From Lentzea sp. (GTDB taxonomy: Bacteria; Actinomycetota; Actinomycetes; Mycobacteriales; Pseudonocardiaceae), in the NCBI GenBank assembly GCA_030146905.1, contig JASLAV010000196.1:1-11903 (forward strand): a DNA stretch of 11,903 nucleotides, read 5' to 3'. The position numbers were made by a program, and so were the translations under genes. Below, piece after piece: positions 1 through 6,132 of this stretch; position 1 is the stretch's first letter, and the number at the start of each line of letters is the position of its first letter. A model generated the notes under the pieces. It saw only the letters and a program-made list of their open reading frames with translations. It searched no databases and was not told the DNA's origin.

Positions 1-318
1 GCGGACGTCATGGTCGTCACGCCCGTTCGGGACGGAATGAACCTCGTGTGCAAGGAGTACGTGGCCTGCCGATATGATCTTGGTGGAGCTCTGGTGCTCA
101 GCGAGTTCGCCGGCGCTGCCGCAGAACTGACCAGTGCGTTCCTGGTGAACCCCCACGATCTGGACGGTGTCAAGAACGCACTGCAGGCCGCCCTCGACAT
201 CGATCCCGCTGAAGGCCGCCGTAGGATGCGCGCGCTGCGCCGCCAAGTCCTCACCCACGACGTTGATCGCTGGGCAAGGTCGTTCCTGGAGGCGTTGGGC
301 ACGCAGACCTCGGTCTGA
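1..318 (+). CDS. otsA: Trehalose-6-phosphate synthase OtsA, C-terminal end (5' truncated)
   Basis: The window opens inside this gene, reading in frame 1 to a TGA at 316-318. OtsA is the cytoplasmic GT20 enzyme that joins UDP- or GDP-glucose to glucose-6-phosphate, giving trehalose-6-phosphate. The visible 105 residues begin with the family's conserved nucleotide-sugar site, DGMNL followed by KEYVA. The usual small residue between these blocks is Cys here (NLVCKEY). [13 protein letters not shown] block and the [15 protein letters not shown] helix region follow, both typical of the second Rossmann domain. The tail is a short Arg-rich helix and ends where actinobacterial OtsA proteins normally end. 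The phosphatase gene starts 44 nt downstream on the same strand, so the two are very likely one operon. The first catalytic domain lies outside the window. Confidence 0.92.
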   Translation, partial: ADVMVVTPVRDGMNLVCKEYVACRYDLGGALVLSEFAGAAAELTSAFLVNPHDLDGVKNALQAALDIDPAEGRRRMRALRRQVLTHDVDRWARSFLEALGTQTSV

Positions 319-352
319 ATCCTTTCAGATCCCATGACCCATCGAGTGCTCC

Positions 353-358
353 AGGAGG
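353..358 (+). promoter_or_regulatory. Shine-Dalgarno that fixes a TTG start for otsB-GH15
   Basis: AGGAGG at 353-358 sits 4 nt before TTG at 363. No ATG or GTG in that frame is similarly placed, and the reading frame gains the OtsB N-terminus only from here. This strong site supports the rare TTG start codon. Confidence 0.75.
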
Positions 359-362
359 GGCG

Positions 363-2894
363 TTGACCGCCGAGGCCCTCCCCGCCGAACTGCGCCGCGC
401 CATCGTGCAACTGGCCAGGACCCCGCGACTGCTGGTCGCCAGCGACTACGACGGAACACTCGCGCCGATCGTGAGCGACCCGGAAGCGGCTCGCCCGCTG
501 CCGGAGTCGGTGAACGCGCTGCGTTCCCTCGCGAGCCTGCACGAGACCACGTCAGCCGTGATCTCCGGCCGTGCGCTGCGCGATTTGGCAACCCTTTCCC
601 GCCTGCCTGGCGAGGTCCACCTGGTGGGCTCGCACGGCTCAGAGTTCGACGTCGGCTTCGTCCACGCGCTCGACGCCAACGCCAAGGCGTTGCTGCGGCG
701 CATCGAAGCCGACCTGGAAGACATCGTCGACGGCCAAGAGGGCGTGCACCTCGAGGTCAAGCCGGCCTCGGTCGCGGTGCACGTGCGTCGTGCCGCGAGC
801 GAGGAGATCGGCGAGGCGGTGCTGTCCGCCGTCCGGTCCGGTCCGTGCACCTGGGAAGGTGTGCAGGTCACCGAGGGCAAGGCCGTGATCGAACTGGCCG
901 TCGTCGAGACCAACAAGGGCCAGGCGCTCGACATCCTGCGCCACCAGGTCGGCGCCACCGCGGCGATCTTCCTGGGCGACGACGTGACGGACGAGAAGGC
1001 GTTCGCCCGCCTGTCCGGCCCCGACGTCGGCATCCGCGTCGGTGCGGGCGAGTCGCTGGCCGGGTACTACGTGAACGACCCGGCCGACGTGGCGACCGTG
1101 CTCGCGTTCCTCCTGGAGGAGCGCAGGGCGTGGCTACACGGCGACCAGGCCGTGCCGATCGAGCGCCTGACCATGCTCGCGAACGAGCGTTCCGTCGCCC
1201 TCGTGACGCCGGACGCCAAGGTCAACTGGCTGTGCCACCCGGAACCGGACTCGGCGGCGATCTTCGCCGACCTGCTGGGCGGACCGGCCGCGGGCCACTT
1301 CTCGATCAAGCCGGAGCACGGGTCGCTGCCACTGGGCCAGCGCTACCTGCCGGGCACGATGATCGTGGAGACCCGCTGGTCGCGGCTCCTGGTGACGGAC
1401 TACCTGGAGCACGACCTCGCGTCGCACCGCACGGACCTCGTCCGGCGGATCTCCGGCTCGACCAACGCGGTGATCACGTTCGCGCCGCGTCCCGAGTTCG
1501 GCCAGGTGCCGGTGCGGCTGCTGCGCGAGCGCGAGGGCCTGCGGATCGTCGGCACGTCGGACCCGATGGTGCTGCGCTCGCCGGGCGTCGACTGGGAGAT
1601 CACCTCCGACGGCCAGCAGGAGACCGCACGCGCGATCGTGCGGCCTCGTGAGGGCGCGCCGGTGTTGCTGGAGCTGCGGTGCGGCACCGACGACATCTCC
1701 GAGCACACCCTCCCCGAGTCGGTGCGCCGCGACCGCGCGGCTGGCTACTGGTCGGACTGGGCGGCGGGGCTGCGGCTGCCGACCGTCCAGACGGACCTGG
1801 TGCTGCGCTCGGCACTGACGTTGCGCGGCCTGGTGCACAAGGACTCCGGCTCGATCATGGCTGCGGCTACCACGTCGCTGCCCGAAGAGCTCGGCGGCGT
1901 CCGCAACTGGGACTACCGCTACTGCTGGCTGCGCGACGGCGCGATGACCGCCGCCGCACTGGTGTCGGTGGGCTCGTACGCGGAGGCCGACGGCTTCCTG
2001 GCGTGGCTGCACGGCGTCCTGGAGACCATCCCGGGCCCGGAGCGGCTCCACCCGCTGTACACGCTGCAGGGCACCCAGCTGGGCGCGGAGGCCGTGATCG
2101 ACACGCTGCCGGGCTACGCGGGCTCGCGCCCGGTGCGCGTCGGCAACCTCGCCAACCAGCAGGTGCAGCTCGACGTGTTCGGCCCGGTCGTGGACCTCGT
2201 GGTCCAGCTGGCGTCCGCACGCGGGTCGTTGTCGGACGCCGACTGGGCGATGGTCCAGGCGATGGCCGAGGCCGTCTCGCGGCGCTGGCACGAGCCGGAC
2301 CACGGCATCTGGGAGGAGCGGCACGCGCCGCGCCACCACGTGTACTCCAAGGTCATGTGCTGGCTGACGATCGACCGCGCGATCAAGCTCGGCGAGCAGT
2401 TCAGCCGGGAGCTGGACCCGTCCTGGGTCCCGCTGCGCGACACGATCGCCACGGACGTGCTGAAGAACGGCTGGAACGACGAGGTCCAGTCGTTCACCAC
2501 GGCCTACGACGGCGACGACCTGGACGCCGCGTCGCTGTTCGTCGGCCTGTCGGGCCTGATCGACCCGACCGACGAGCGCTTCCAGTCGACGGTGACCGCC
2601 ATCGAGGCCGAGCTGCGGTCCGGCTCGACCGTGTACCGCTACCACCGCGACGACGGCCTGCCGGGCGACGAGGGCGGCTTCCACCTGTGCGCCGCCTGGA
2701 TGATCGAGGCCTACCTGCTCACCGGCCGCCGCACGGAGGCCGAGGAGCTGTTCGCCCAGATGGTGGACGCGGCAGGCCCCACCGGCCTGCTGCCCGAGGA
2801 GTACGACCCGGTGGCGGAGCGCTCGCTGGGCAACCACCCGCAGGCGTACTCGCACCTGGGCCTGATCCGGTGCGCCCAGCTGCTCTCGCGCTGA
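363..2894 (+). CDS. otsB: Fusion of trehalose-6-phosphate phosphatase (OtsB) with a GH15 glucosidase/trehalase-type domain
   Basis: This 843-residue protein joins two enzymes. Residues about 20-255 are a HAD-fold trehalose-phosphatase: the nucleophile motif is DYDGTL (D28, D30) and the acidic motif IV is GDDVTDE (G205, D206, D207). It should remove phosphate from the OtsA product. Residues about 263-843 are glycoside hydrolase family 15. An N-terminal beta-sandwich leads into the (alpha/alpha)6 barrel, with RNWDYRYCWLRD at 514-525, GIWEER at 648-653 (likely acid E651) and PEEYDP at 811-816 (likely base), followed by GNHPQAYSHLGL. GH15 includes glucoamylases and also the characterised mycobacterial trehalases, so the second half may hydrolyse trehalose or another alpha-glucoside. 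The start is TTG at 363 with a strong ribosome site. No signal peptide is seen, so it is cytoplasmic. It is the last gene of the otsA operon and a hairpin terminator follows. The domain calls are firm; the GH15 substrate is inferred. Confidence 0.93.
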   Translation: MTAEALPAELRRAIVQLARTPRLLVASDYDGTLAPIVSDPEAARPLPESVNALRSLASLHETTSAVISGRALRDLATLSRLPGEVHLVGSHGSEFDVGFVHALDANAKALLRRIEADLEDIVDGQEGVHLEVKPASVAVHVRRAASEEIGEAVLSAVRSGPCTWEGVQVTEGKAVIELAVVETNKGQALDILRHQVGATAAIFLGDDVTDEKAFARLSGPDVGIRVGAGESLAGYYVNDPADVATVLAFLLEERRAWLHGDQAVPIERLTMLANERSVALVTPDAKVNWLCHPEPDSAAIFADLLGGPAAGHFSIKPEHGSLPLGQRYLPGTMIVETRWSRLLVTDYLEHDLASHRTDLVRRISGSTNAVITFAPRPEFGQVPVRLLREREGLRIVGTSDPMVLRSPGVDWEITSDGQQETARAIVRPREGAPVLLELRCGTDDISEHTLPESVRRDRAAGYWSDWAAGLRLPTVQTDLVLRSALTLRGLVHKDSGSIMAAATTSLPEELGGVRNWDYRYCWLRDGAMTAAALVSVGSYAEADGFLAWLHGVLETIPGPERLHPLYTLQGTQLGAEAVIDTLPGYAGSRPVRVGNLANQQVQLDVFGPVVDLVVQLASARGSLSDADWAMVQAMAEAVSRRWHEPDHGIWEERHAPRHHVYSKVMCWLTIDRAIKLGEQFSRELDPSWVPLRDTIATDVLKNGWNDEVQSFTTAYDGDDLDAASLFVGLSGLIDPTDERFQSTVTAIEAELRSGSTVYRYHRDDGLPGDEGGFHLCAAWMIEAYLLTGRRTEAEELFAQMVDAAGPTGLLPEEYDPVAERSLGNHPQAYSHLGLIRCAQLLSR

Positions 2895-2907
2895 TCGCCT
2901 AGAACCG

Positions 2908-2940
2908 GTGCAGCCGCGGCCTTCCAGGCCGCGGCTGCAC
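2908..2940. terminator. Perfect 15-bp hairpin between convergent genes
   Basis: GTGCAGCCGCGGCCT (2908-2922) and its exact reverse complement AGGCCGCGGCTGCAC (2926-2940) enclose the 3-nt loop TCC. It starts 13 nt after the otsB-GH15 stop and ends 24 nt before the stop of the opposing gene, so it can serve both directions. There is no real U-tract (TCGTT follows), as is common for actinobacterial terminators. Confidence 0.85.
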
Positions 2941-2964
2941 TCGTTCCGGGGGAAGTCCGGGCGG

Positions 2965-3498
2965 TCAGGGCCGCGGCGGCACCTTTTGGATGATCTTCGC
3001 CGTTCCCGGCGAACGGCCCTGCAGGGCGATCACGTCGCCCTTGCCGAGGTGCGACCACGCCGGGGGTACGAACGGCCGCAACCGTGCCGTAGCGCGCTCT
3101 CCAGGGCCCAGCACGGGCTTGCTCTCGATCCACAGCGCGGCCAGGCGCCGGTCGTTGCCCGTCAGGTCCCACAGCGGGCGTTCTCCCCTGGCCTGGAGCG
3201 GTTCCGCGTCCAGCGCCAGCGTCAGCTCCACGCGCCACAGGCCTTGGATCGACTCCACGCAACGCCACTGGTACCAGGCCTCGTCGGCGTCCATCTGGAT
3301 GGCCGCCTCCGCCAGCAGGGCCCAGTAGCGAGGGGTCTGCCAGGTGTTGCCGTCGAACTCGCCGAGCAGGTCGAGGACCAGCTCCCACTCCTCGAGCTCC
3401 ACGTACTCGAGCACGTCCGCGCTCCGCACCTCAGCCGGCACCAAGCTCACGGCCAACCGCAACAGCTCGCCGAGCTCGCGGTCGTGACTGCCCAACAC
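2965..3498 (-). CDS. Unrecognised 177-residue protein downstream of radA
   Basis: I do not recognise the family. The start is GTG at 3498, where the next codon is TTG and there is no good Shine-Dalgarno; an in-frame TGA a few codons upstream limits longer starts. Residues about 5-70 are predicted helical and acidic (around EYVELEEWELVLDLLGEF), with Trp- and Tyr-rich helices to about residue 90. Residues about 88-175 look beta-rich: hydrophobic strands, a PVLGPGERATARLRP segment, then W-x2-LGKGDVIAL and a GRSPGTAKI ending. This rhythm recalls the EF-Tu C-terminal beta-barrel type, but that is only an impression. It has no signal peptide or membrane segment. It lies 71 nt downstream of radA on the same strand and converges on otsB-GH15 across the 2908-2940 hairpin. 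Continuous coding bias on this strand supports a real gene. Confidence 0.75.
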   Translation of the reverse strand: MLGSHDRELGELLRLAVSLVPAEVRSADVLEYVELEEWELVLDLLGEFDGNTWQTPRYWALLAEAAIQMDADEAWYQWRCVESIQGLWRVELTLALDAEPLQARGERPLWDLTGNDRRLAALWIESKPVLGPGERATARLRPFVPPAWSHLGKGDVIALQGRSPGTAKIIQKVPPRP

Positions 3499-3569
3499 CC
3501 GCGTATTCGATCACGGCGGCCGAACGCGGCACGGGTCGCCCGTCGGATGGCGGAGCCTGGGTCAGCCGC

Positions 3570-4967
3570 TCACTCCTCGTCGGGCTTGTCCTCGCCCTTG
3601 CCGCTGCTGCGGCGCCGGTTCAAGCCCAGCACCTCCAGCGCCGACACGAGGTCGTTCGCCACCAGTGCGCGCACACCGTCCGGCAGCGGGCCGTGGTCCG
3701 GCGGCACCAGCGCCTTCTTGAACCCGAGCCGTGCGGCCTCCTGGAGCCGCTTGCCGACGCCGTTCACGCGCCTGATCTCGCCGGCGAGGCCCACCTCGCC
3801 CAGCACCACCAGGTCGGCCGGCAGCGCGATCTCCCGTTCCGCGGAGGCCACCGCCAGCACCACGGCGAGGTCGGCGGCGGGTTCGACCAGCCTCATGCCG
3901 CCCACGGTCGCGGTGAAGACGTCCTTCTGGAACAGGTTGACCTTGCCGCGCTTCTCCAGCACCGCCAGCGCCATCGAGATGCGCGCGGAGTCGAGACCGC
4001 TCACGGCGCGGCGGGGCGCGGGGAGGTTCGACTTGGCCACCAGGGCCTGCACCTCGCCGAGCATCGGGCGCTTGCCCTCGACGATCACCGTCACGCAGGT
4101 GCCCTCGACGGCCTTCTCCCTGCGCGTGAGGAACAGCCCCGACGGGTCCGGCACGCCGACGATGCCGTCGTCGCGCAGCTCGAAGCAGCCCACCTCGTCC
4201 GCGGCGCCGTAGCGGTTCTTGATGCCCCGCAACAGCCTCAGACTCGAGTGGCGGTCGCCTTCGAACTGCAGCACTACGTCGACGAGGTGCTCCAGAACCC
4301 GTGGCCCCGCGACGGATCCGTCCTTGGTGACGTGACCGACGAGCACGACCGGAAGGCCGCGTTCCTTGGCCATCGCGATCAGCCCTGACGCGACGGTCCG
4401 CACCTGCGTGACACCACCGGGCACGCCGTCGACGCTCACCGTCGACATGGTCTGCACGGAGTCGACGATCAGCATCGACGGCTTCACCTGGTCGACCTGG
4501 CCTAGCAACGCGCTGAGCTCGCTCTCGGCCGCCAGGTACATCTCGGGGTGGAGGTTGCCGGTGCGTTCCGCGCGCAGCCGCACCTGGCCCGCGGACTCCT
4601 CGCCGGTGACGTAGAGACAACGGCCGTGCGCCTCGGCCCAGCGGTGCGCGGTCTCCAGCAACAACGTCGACTTGCCGACACCGGGCTCACCGGCCAGCAG
4701 CACGACGGCACCTGGCACGAGCCCACCGCCCAGCACGCGGTCGAACTCGCTGACACCCGTCGTCAACGCCCGCGCCGACTCGATGTCGACCTCGCCGATG
4801 GGCCTCGCCGCCGACGTCGGCGCGCCCGCCACGACACGGGTCACCGACGCGGTGCCGCGTTCCTCGATGCTGCCCCACGCCTGGCACTCGGGGCACCGGC
4901 CGAACCACTTCGCCACCTCGTGCCCGCACTCGGCACAACGGAAGATCGGCCGCGCTGTCTTCGCCAC
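3570..4967 (-). CDS. radA: DNA repair protein RadA (Sms)
   Basis: The 465-residue product has the full RadA layout. A C4 zinc finger lies at C11/C14 and C25/C28. A RecA-like ATPase follows, with Walker A GEPGVGKST (93-101) and Walker B MLIVDSVQ (165-172), then the RadA-specific motif, here KNRYG (250-254) where KNRFG is usual. A Lon-protease-like C-terminal domain runs from about 285 to 450, followed by an acidic/Lys tail. RadA is a hexameric helicase that drives branch migration in homologous recombination in the cytoplasm. Its length is normal for the family. The GTG at 4967 is chosen because the zinc finger sits at the expected distance. No Shine-Dalgarno precedes it, but a TAACGT hexamer ends 7 nt upstream, suggesting a leaderless mRNA. 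In mycobacteria radA neighbours lpqE and carD; here doxX and repeats intervene. Confidence 0.96.
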   Translation of the reverse strand: MAKTARPIFRCAECGHEVAKWFGRCPECQAWGSIEERGTASVTRVVAGAPTSAARPIGEVDIESARALTTGVSEFDRVLGGGLVPGAVVLLAGEPGVGKSTLLLETAHRWAEAHGRCLYVTGEESAGQVRLRAERTGNLHPEMYLAAESELSALLGQVDQVKPSMLIVDSVQTMSTVSVDGVPGGVTQVRTVASGLIAMAKERGLPVVLVGHVTKDGSVAGPRVLEHLVDVVLQFEGDRHSSLRLLRGIKNRYGAADEVGCFELRDDGIVGVPDPSGLFLTRREKAVEGTCVTVIVEGKRPMLGEVQALVAKSNLPAPRRAVSGLDSARISMALAVLEKRGKVNLFQKDVFTATVGGMRLVEPAADLAVVLAVASAEREIALPADLVVLGEVGLAGEIRRVNGVGKRLQEAARLGFKKALVPPDHGPLPDGVRALVANDLVSALEVLGLNRRRSSGKGEDKPDEE

Positions 4968-4974
4968 GAACGGA

Positions 4975-4980
4975 ACGTTA
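4975..4980 (-). promoter_or_regulatory. Candidate -10 box for a leaderless radA transcript
   Basis: On the minus strand TAACGT fits TANNNT and is followed by 7 nt and then the GTG start. The sequence between has no Shine-Dalgarno. No clear -35 is visible, and palindromic element copy 1 begins about 38 bp upstream. Confidence 0.4.
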
Positions 4981-5018
4981 GAGGAAGGGTCTGACAGTCT
5001 TGGCCGCTGTGTTTATTG

Positions 5019-5139
5019 GCCGCTGCTCCGCAGGCGGCGGCGAGTTCGTCTTTGAGTCGGTCGTCCGGCCACCGCTTCGGCCCGAATCGCCTTCGGCGGT
5101 TGACCCGAAGAGGTGACCGGACGACCGACACGAACTCGC
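5019..5139. repeat. Palindromic intergenic element, copy 1
   Basis: About 121 bp whose reverse complement recurs at 6006-6125 with roughly six differences, including one indel. The core is a long imperfect hairpin. GCGAGTTCGT (5040-5049) pairs with ACGAACTCGC (5130-5139), and GTCGGTCGTCCGG (5056-5068) pairs with CCGGACGACCGAC (5117-5129), leaving a 6-nt bulge at 5050-5055. The apex contains CGCC-TTC-GGCG. A second small palindrome, GCCGCTGCTCCGCAGGCGGC, fills the left end (5019-5038). It lies between the divergent radA and doxX genes, so it cannot simply be a terminator here. It carries no plausible gene. The best match in kind is a REP-like or MITE-like dispersed element; the family is not known to me. 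Confidence 0.85.
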
Positions 5140-5141
5140 AA

Positions 5142-5382
5142 AACCCGGTCAGGCCCCAGCCAAGCCCGGTCAGGCCCCCAACCAAGGCCTGGTCAAGCCC
5201 CCCGACCAAGCCCGGTCAGGCCCCGGCCAAGCCCGGTCAGACCCTCGCCCAAGGCCGGTCAGGCGCCCACCCAAGGCCTGGTTAGGCCCCGACCAAGCCC
5301 GGTCAGACGCCCACCCAAGGCCTGGTCAGGTCCCCGGCCAAGCCCGGTCAGGCTCCTGCCCAAGGCCTGGTCGGGCCTTGGT
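5142..5382. repeat. Tandem array of about eleven ~22-bp degenerate units
   Basis: The array begins 3 nt after the palindromic element and has units of 20-24 bp, mostly 22. Two unit types are mixed: type A, AAGCCCGGTCAGG, and type B, AAGGCCTGGTCAGG, each followed by a C-rich spacer of about 9 bp. The order is roughly A A B A A B' B A B A B, where B' (5250-5271) is a hybrid. The last unit forms a hairpin, CCAAGGCC (5360-5367) against GGCCTTGG (5374-5381) with a 6-nt loop. There is no dyad within each unit and spacers are not unique, so it is a minisatellite and not a CRISPR array. Open frames cross it only because the C-rich unit lacks stop codons. From its end to the doxX ribosome site (5383-5489) I see no recognisable feature. 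Confidence 0.88.
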
Positions 5383-5489
5383 GCGGCCCTGATGAGGCGT
5401 TGGTTCGGGAACTTTTCAAGATGCTTTTGGGCTGGTGTCGATCCGGTGTGGTGGCCGTTCGACGCATCAGTGGAAGGACTCGACAGCCT

Positions 5490-5494
5490 GGAGG
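5490..5494 (+). promoter_or_regulatory. Shine-Dalgarno that fixes the doxX start
   Basis: GGAGG lies 5 nt before GTG at 5500. It rejects the much longer in-frame reading from 5113, which would run through the tandem repeats and give only low-complexity Pro/Arg/Ser residues. Confidence 0.75.
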
Positions 5495-5499
5495 ACACA

Positions 5500-5946
5500 G
5501 TGAGCACCGCTACCGAGACCCAGACCCCGACCCCGACCCCGACCCGCAGGTTCGCCTTCGGCCGGTACGCCACCGTCGTCGCCCGCGTGCTGACCGGGCT
5601 GCTGTTCGCCACGACCGGCCTCAACGGCTTCCTGATGTTCATGCCCGCACCGGACCCCAGCACGATGGCGCCGGAAGGCGTCGCGTTCAACACCGCCCTC
5701 TACGCCACCGGCTACATGGTGCAGCTCATGTCCGGCGTCCAACTGGTCGCGGGTGTCCTGCTGGTGGTGGGCCGGTTCGTGCCGCTGGCGCTCGCGCTGC
5801 TGGCACCGGTGGTCGTGAACATCTTCCTGTTCCACGTCTTCCTGGAGCCGAGCGGCATGGTGATGGCCCTGCTCGTGGTCGCAGCCGAGATCGGCCTGGC
5901 GTGGGCCTACCGCGACAAGTTCCGGCCCATGCTGCAGGCCTCCTGA
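5500..5946 (+). CDS. DoxX-family small integral membrane protein
   Basis: A 148-residue protein starting at GTG 5500. After a Thr/Pro-rich cytoplasmic leader (residues 2-15, four Thr-Pro steps) and a basic RRFAFGRY stretch come about four hydrophobic helices. Helix 1 is around 24-45 (ARVLTGLLFATTGLNGFL). The others are around 70-90 (YMVQLMSGVQLVAGVLLVV), 92-115 (PLALALLAPVVVNIFLFHVF) and 118-137 (GMVMALLVVAAEIGLAWAY), with a short basic tail. The spacing and the LMSGVQLVAGVLL and PVVVNIFLFH blocks fit the DoxX/DoxX-like family. In mycobacteria a DoxX protein associates with a thiosulfate sulfurtransferase and SodA at the membrane; whether this one does is unknown. It is monocistronic, sits between inverted palindromic elements, and is closed by a strong hairpin. 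Its promoter was not identified. Confidence 0.85.
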   Translation: MSTATETQTPTPTPTRRFAFGRYATVVARVLTGLLFATTGLNGFLMFMPAPDPSTMAPEGVAFNTALYATGYMVQLMSGVQLVAGVLLVVGRFVPLALALLAPVVVNIFLFHVFLEPSGMVMALLVVAAEIGLAWAYRDKFRPMLQAS

Positions 5947-5960
5947 CCCCGCACAACGAA

Positions 5961-5995
5961 AAACGCCGCTCCCCACCACACGGGGAGCGGCGTTT
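5961..5995. terminator. 14-bp hairpin terminator after doxX, nested in an outer stem
   Basis: AAACGCCGCTCCCC (5961-5974) pairs perfectly with GGGGAGCGGCGTTT (5982-5995) around a 7-nt loop, with only a short T run at the end. An outer 8-bp stem, GCACAACG (5951-5958) with CGTTGTGC (6000-6007), encloses it and touches the next palindromic element. It lies between convergent doxX and the lipoprotein gene, so it may act on both. Confidence 0.88.
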
Positions 5996-6005
5996 CACGC
6001 GTTGT

Positions 6006-6125
6006 GCGAGTTCGTGTCGGTCGTCCGGTCGCCTCTTCGGGTCAACCGCCGAAGGCGATTCGGGCCGAAGCGGTGGCCGGACGACCGACTGAGAACGAAC
6101 TCGCCGCCGCCTGCGAAGCAGCGGC
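6006..6125. repeat. Palindromic intergenic element, copy 2 (inverted relative to copy 1)
   Basis: The reverse complement of this segment matches 5019-5139 at about 95%. The stems are GCGAGTTCGT (6006-6015) with ACGAACTCGC (6095-6104) and GTCGGTCGTCCGG (6016-6028) with CCGGACGACCGAC (6077-6089). The bulge TGAGA (6090-6094) differs from the copy 1 bulge. The extension with the small GC-rich palindrome (6105-6125) is on the lipoprotein-gene side and ends 7 nt before that gene's stop, so here it could also help end lipoprotein transcription. Confidence 0.85.
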
Positions 6126-6132
6126 AGAAAAC

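Noticed and set aside
314..329. Small hairpin TCTGAA/TTCAGA over the otsA stop
   Set aside because: A 6-bp AT-containing stem is too weak for a terminator, and the operon arrangement needs read-through.
1134..2855. Long antisense open frame (573 codons) opposite the GH15 domain
   Set aside because: It is a shadow of GC-rich codon use: the product is Arg/Val/Gly/His-rich without domains, and the plus frame has full GH15 motifs.
5142..5382. CRISPR array
   Set aside because: Repeats are degenerate, spacers are about 9 bp and themselves similar, and no cas gene is nearby.
5408..5433. ECF-type promoter upstream of doxX (GGAAC at 5408-5412)
   Set aside because: There is no GTT at 16-20 nt downstream; the position expected for it reads GCTGG.
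5113..5499. N-terminal extension of the DoxX protein through the tandem repeats
   Set aside because: The translated part is repeat-derived Pro/Ser/Arg/Gly sequence; a GGAGG at 5490-5494 points to the GTG at 5500.
5019..6125. Complete insertion sequence bounded by the inverted elements
   Set aside because: No transposase frame lies inside, only doxX, and no target-site duplication was recognised at the outer edges.
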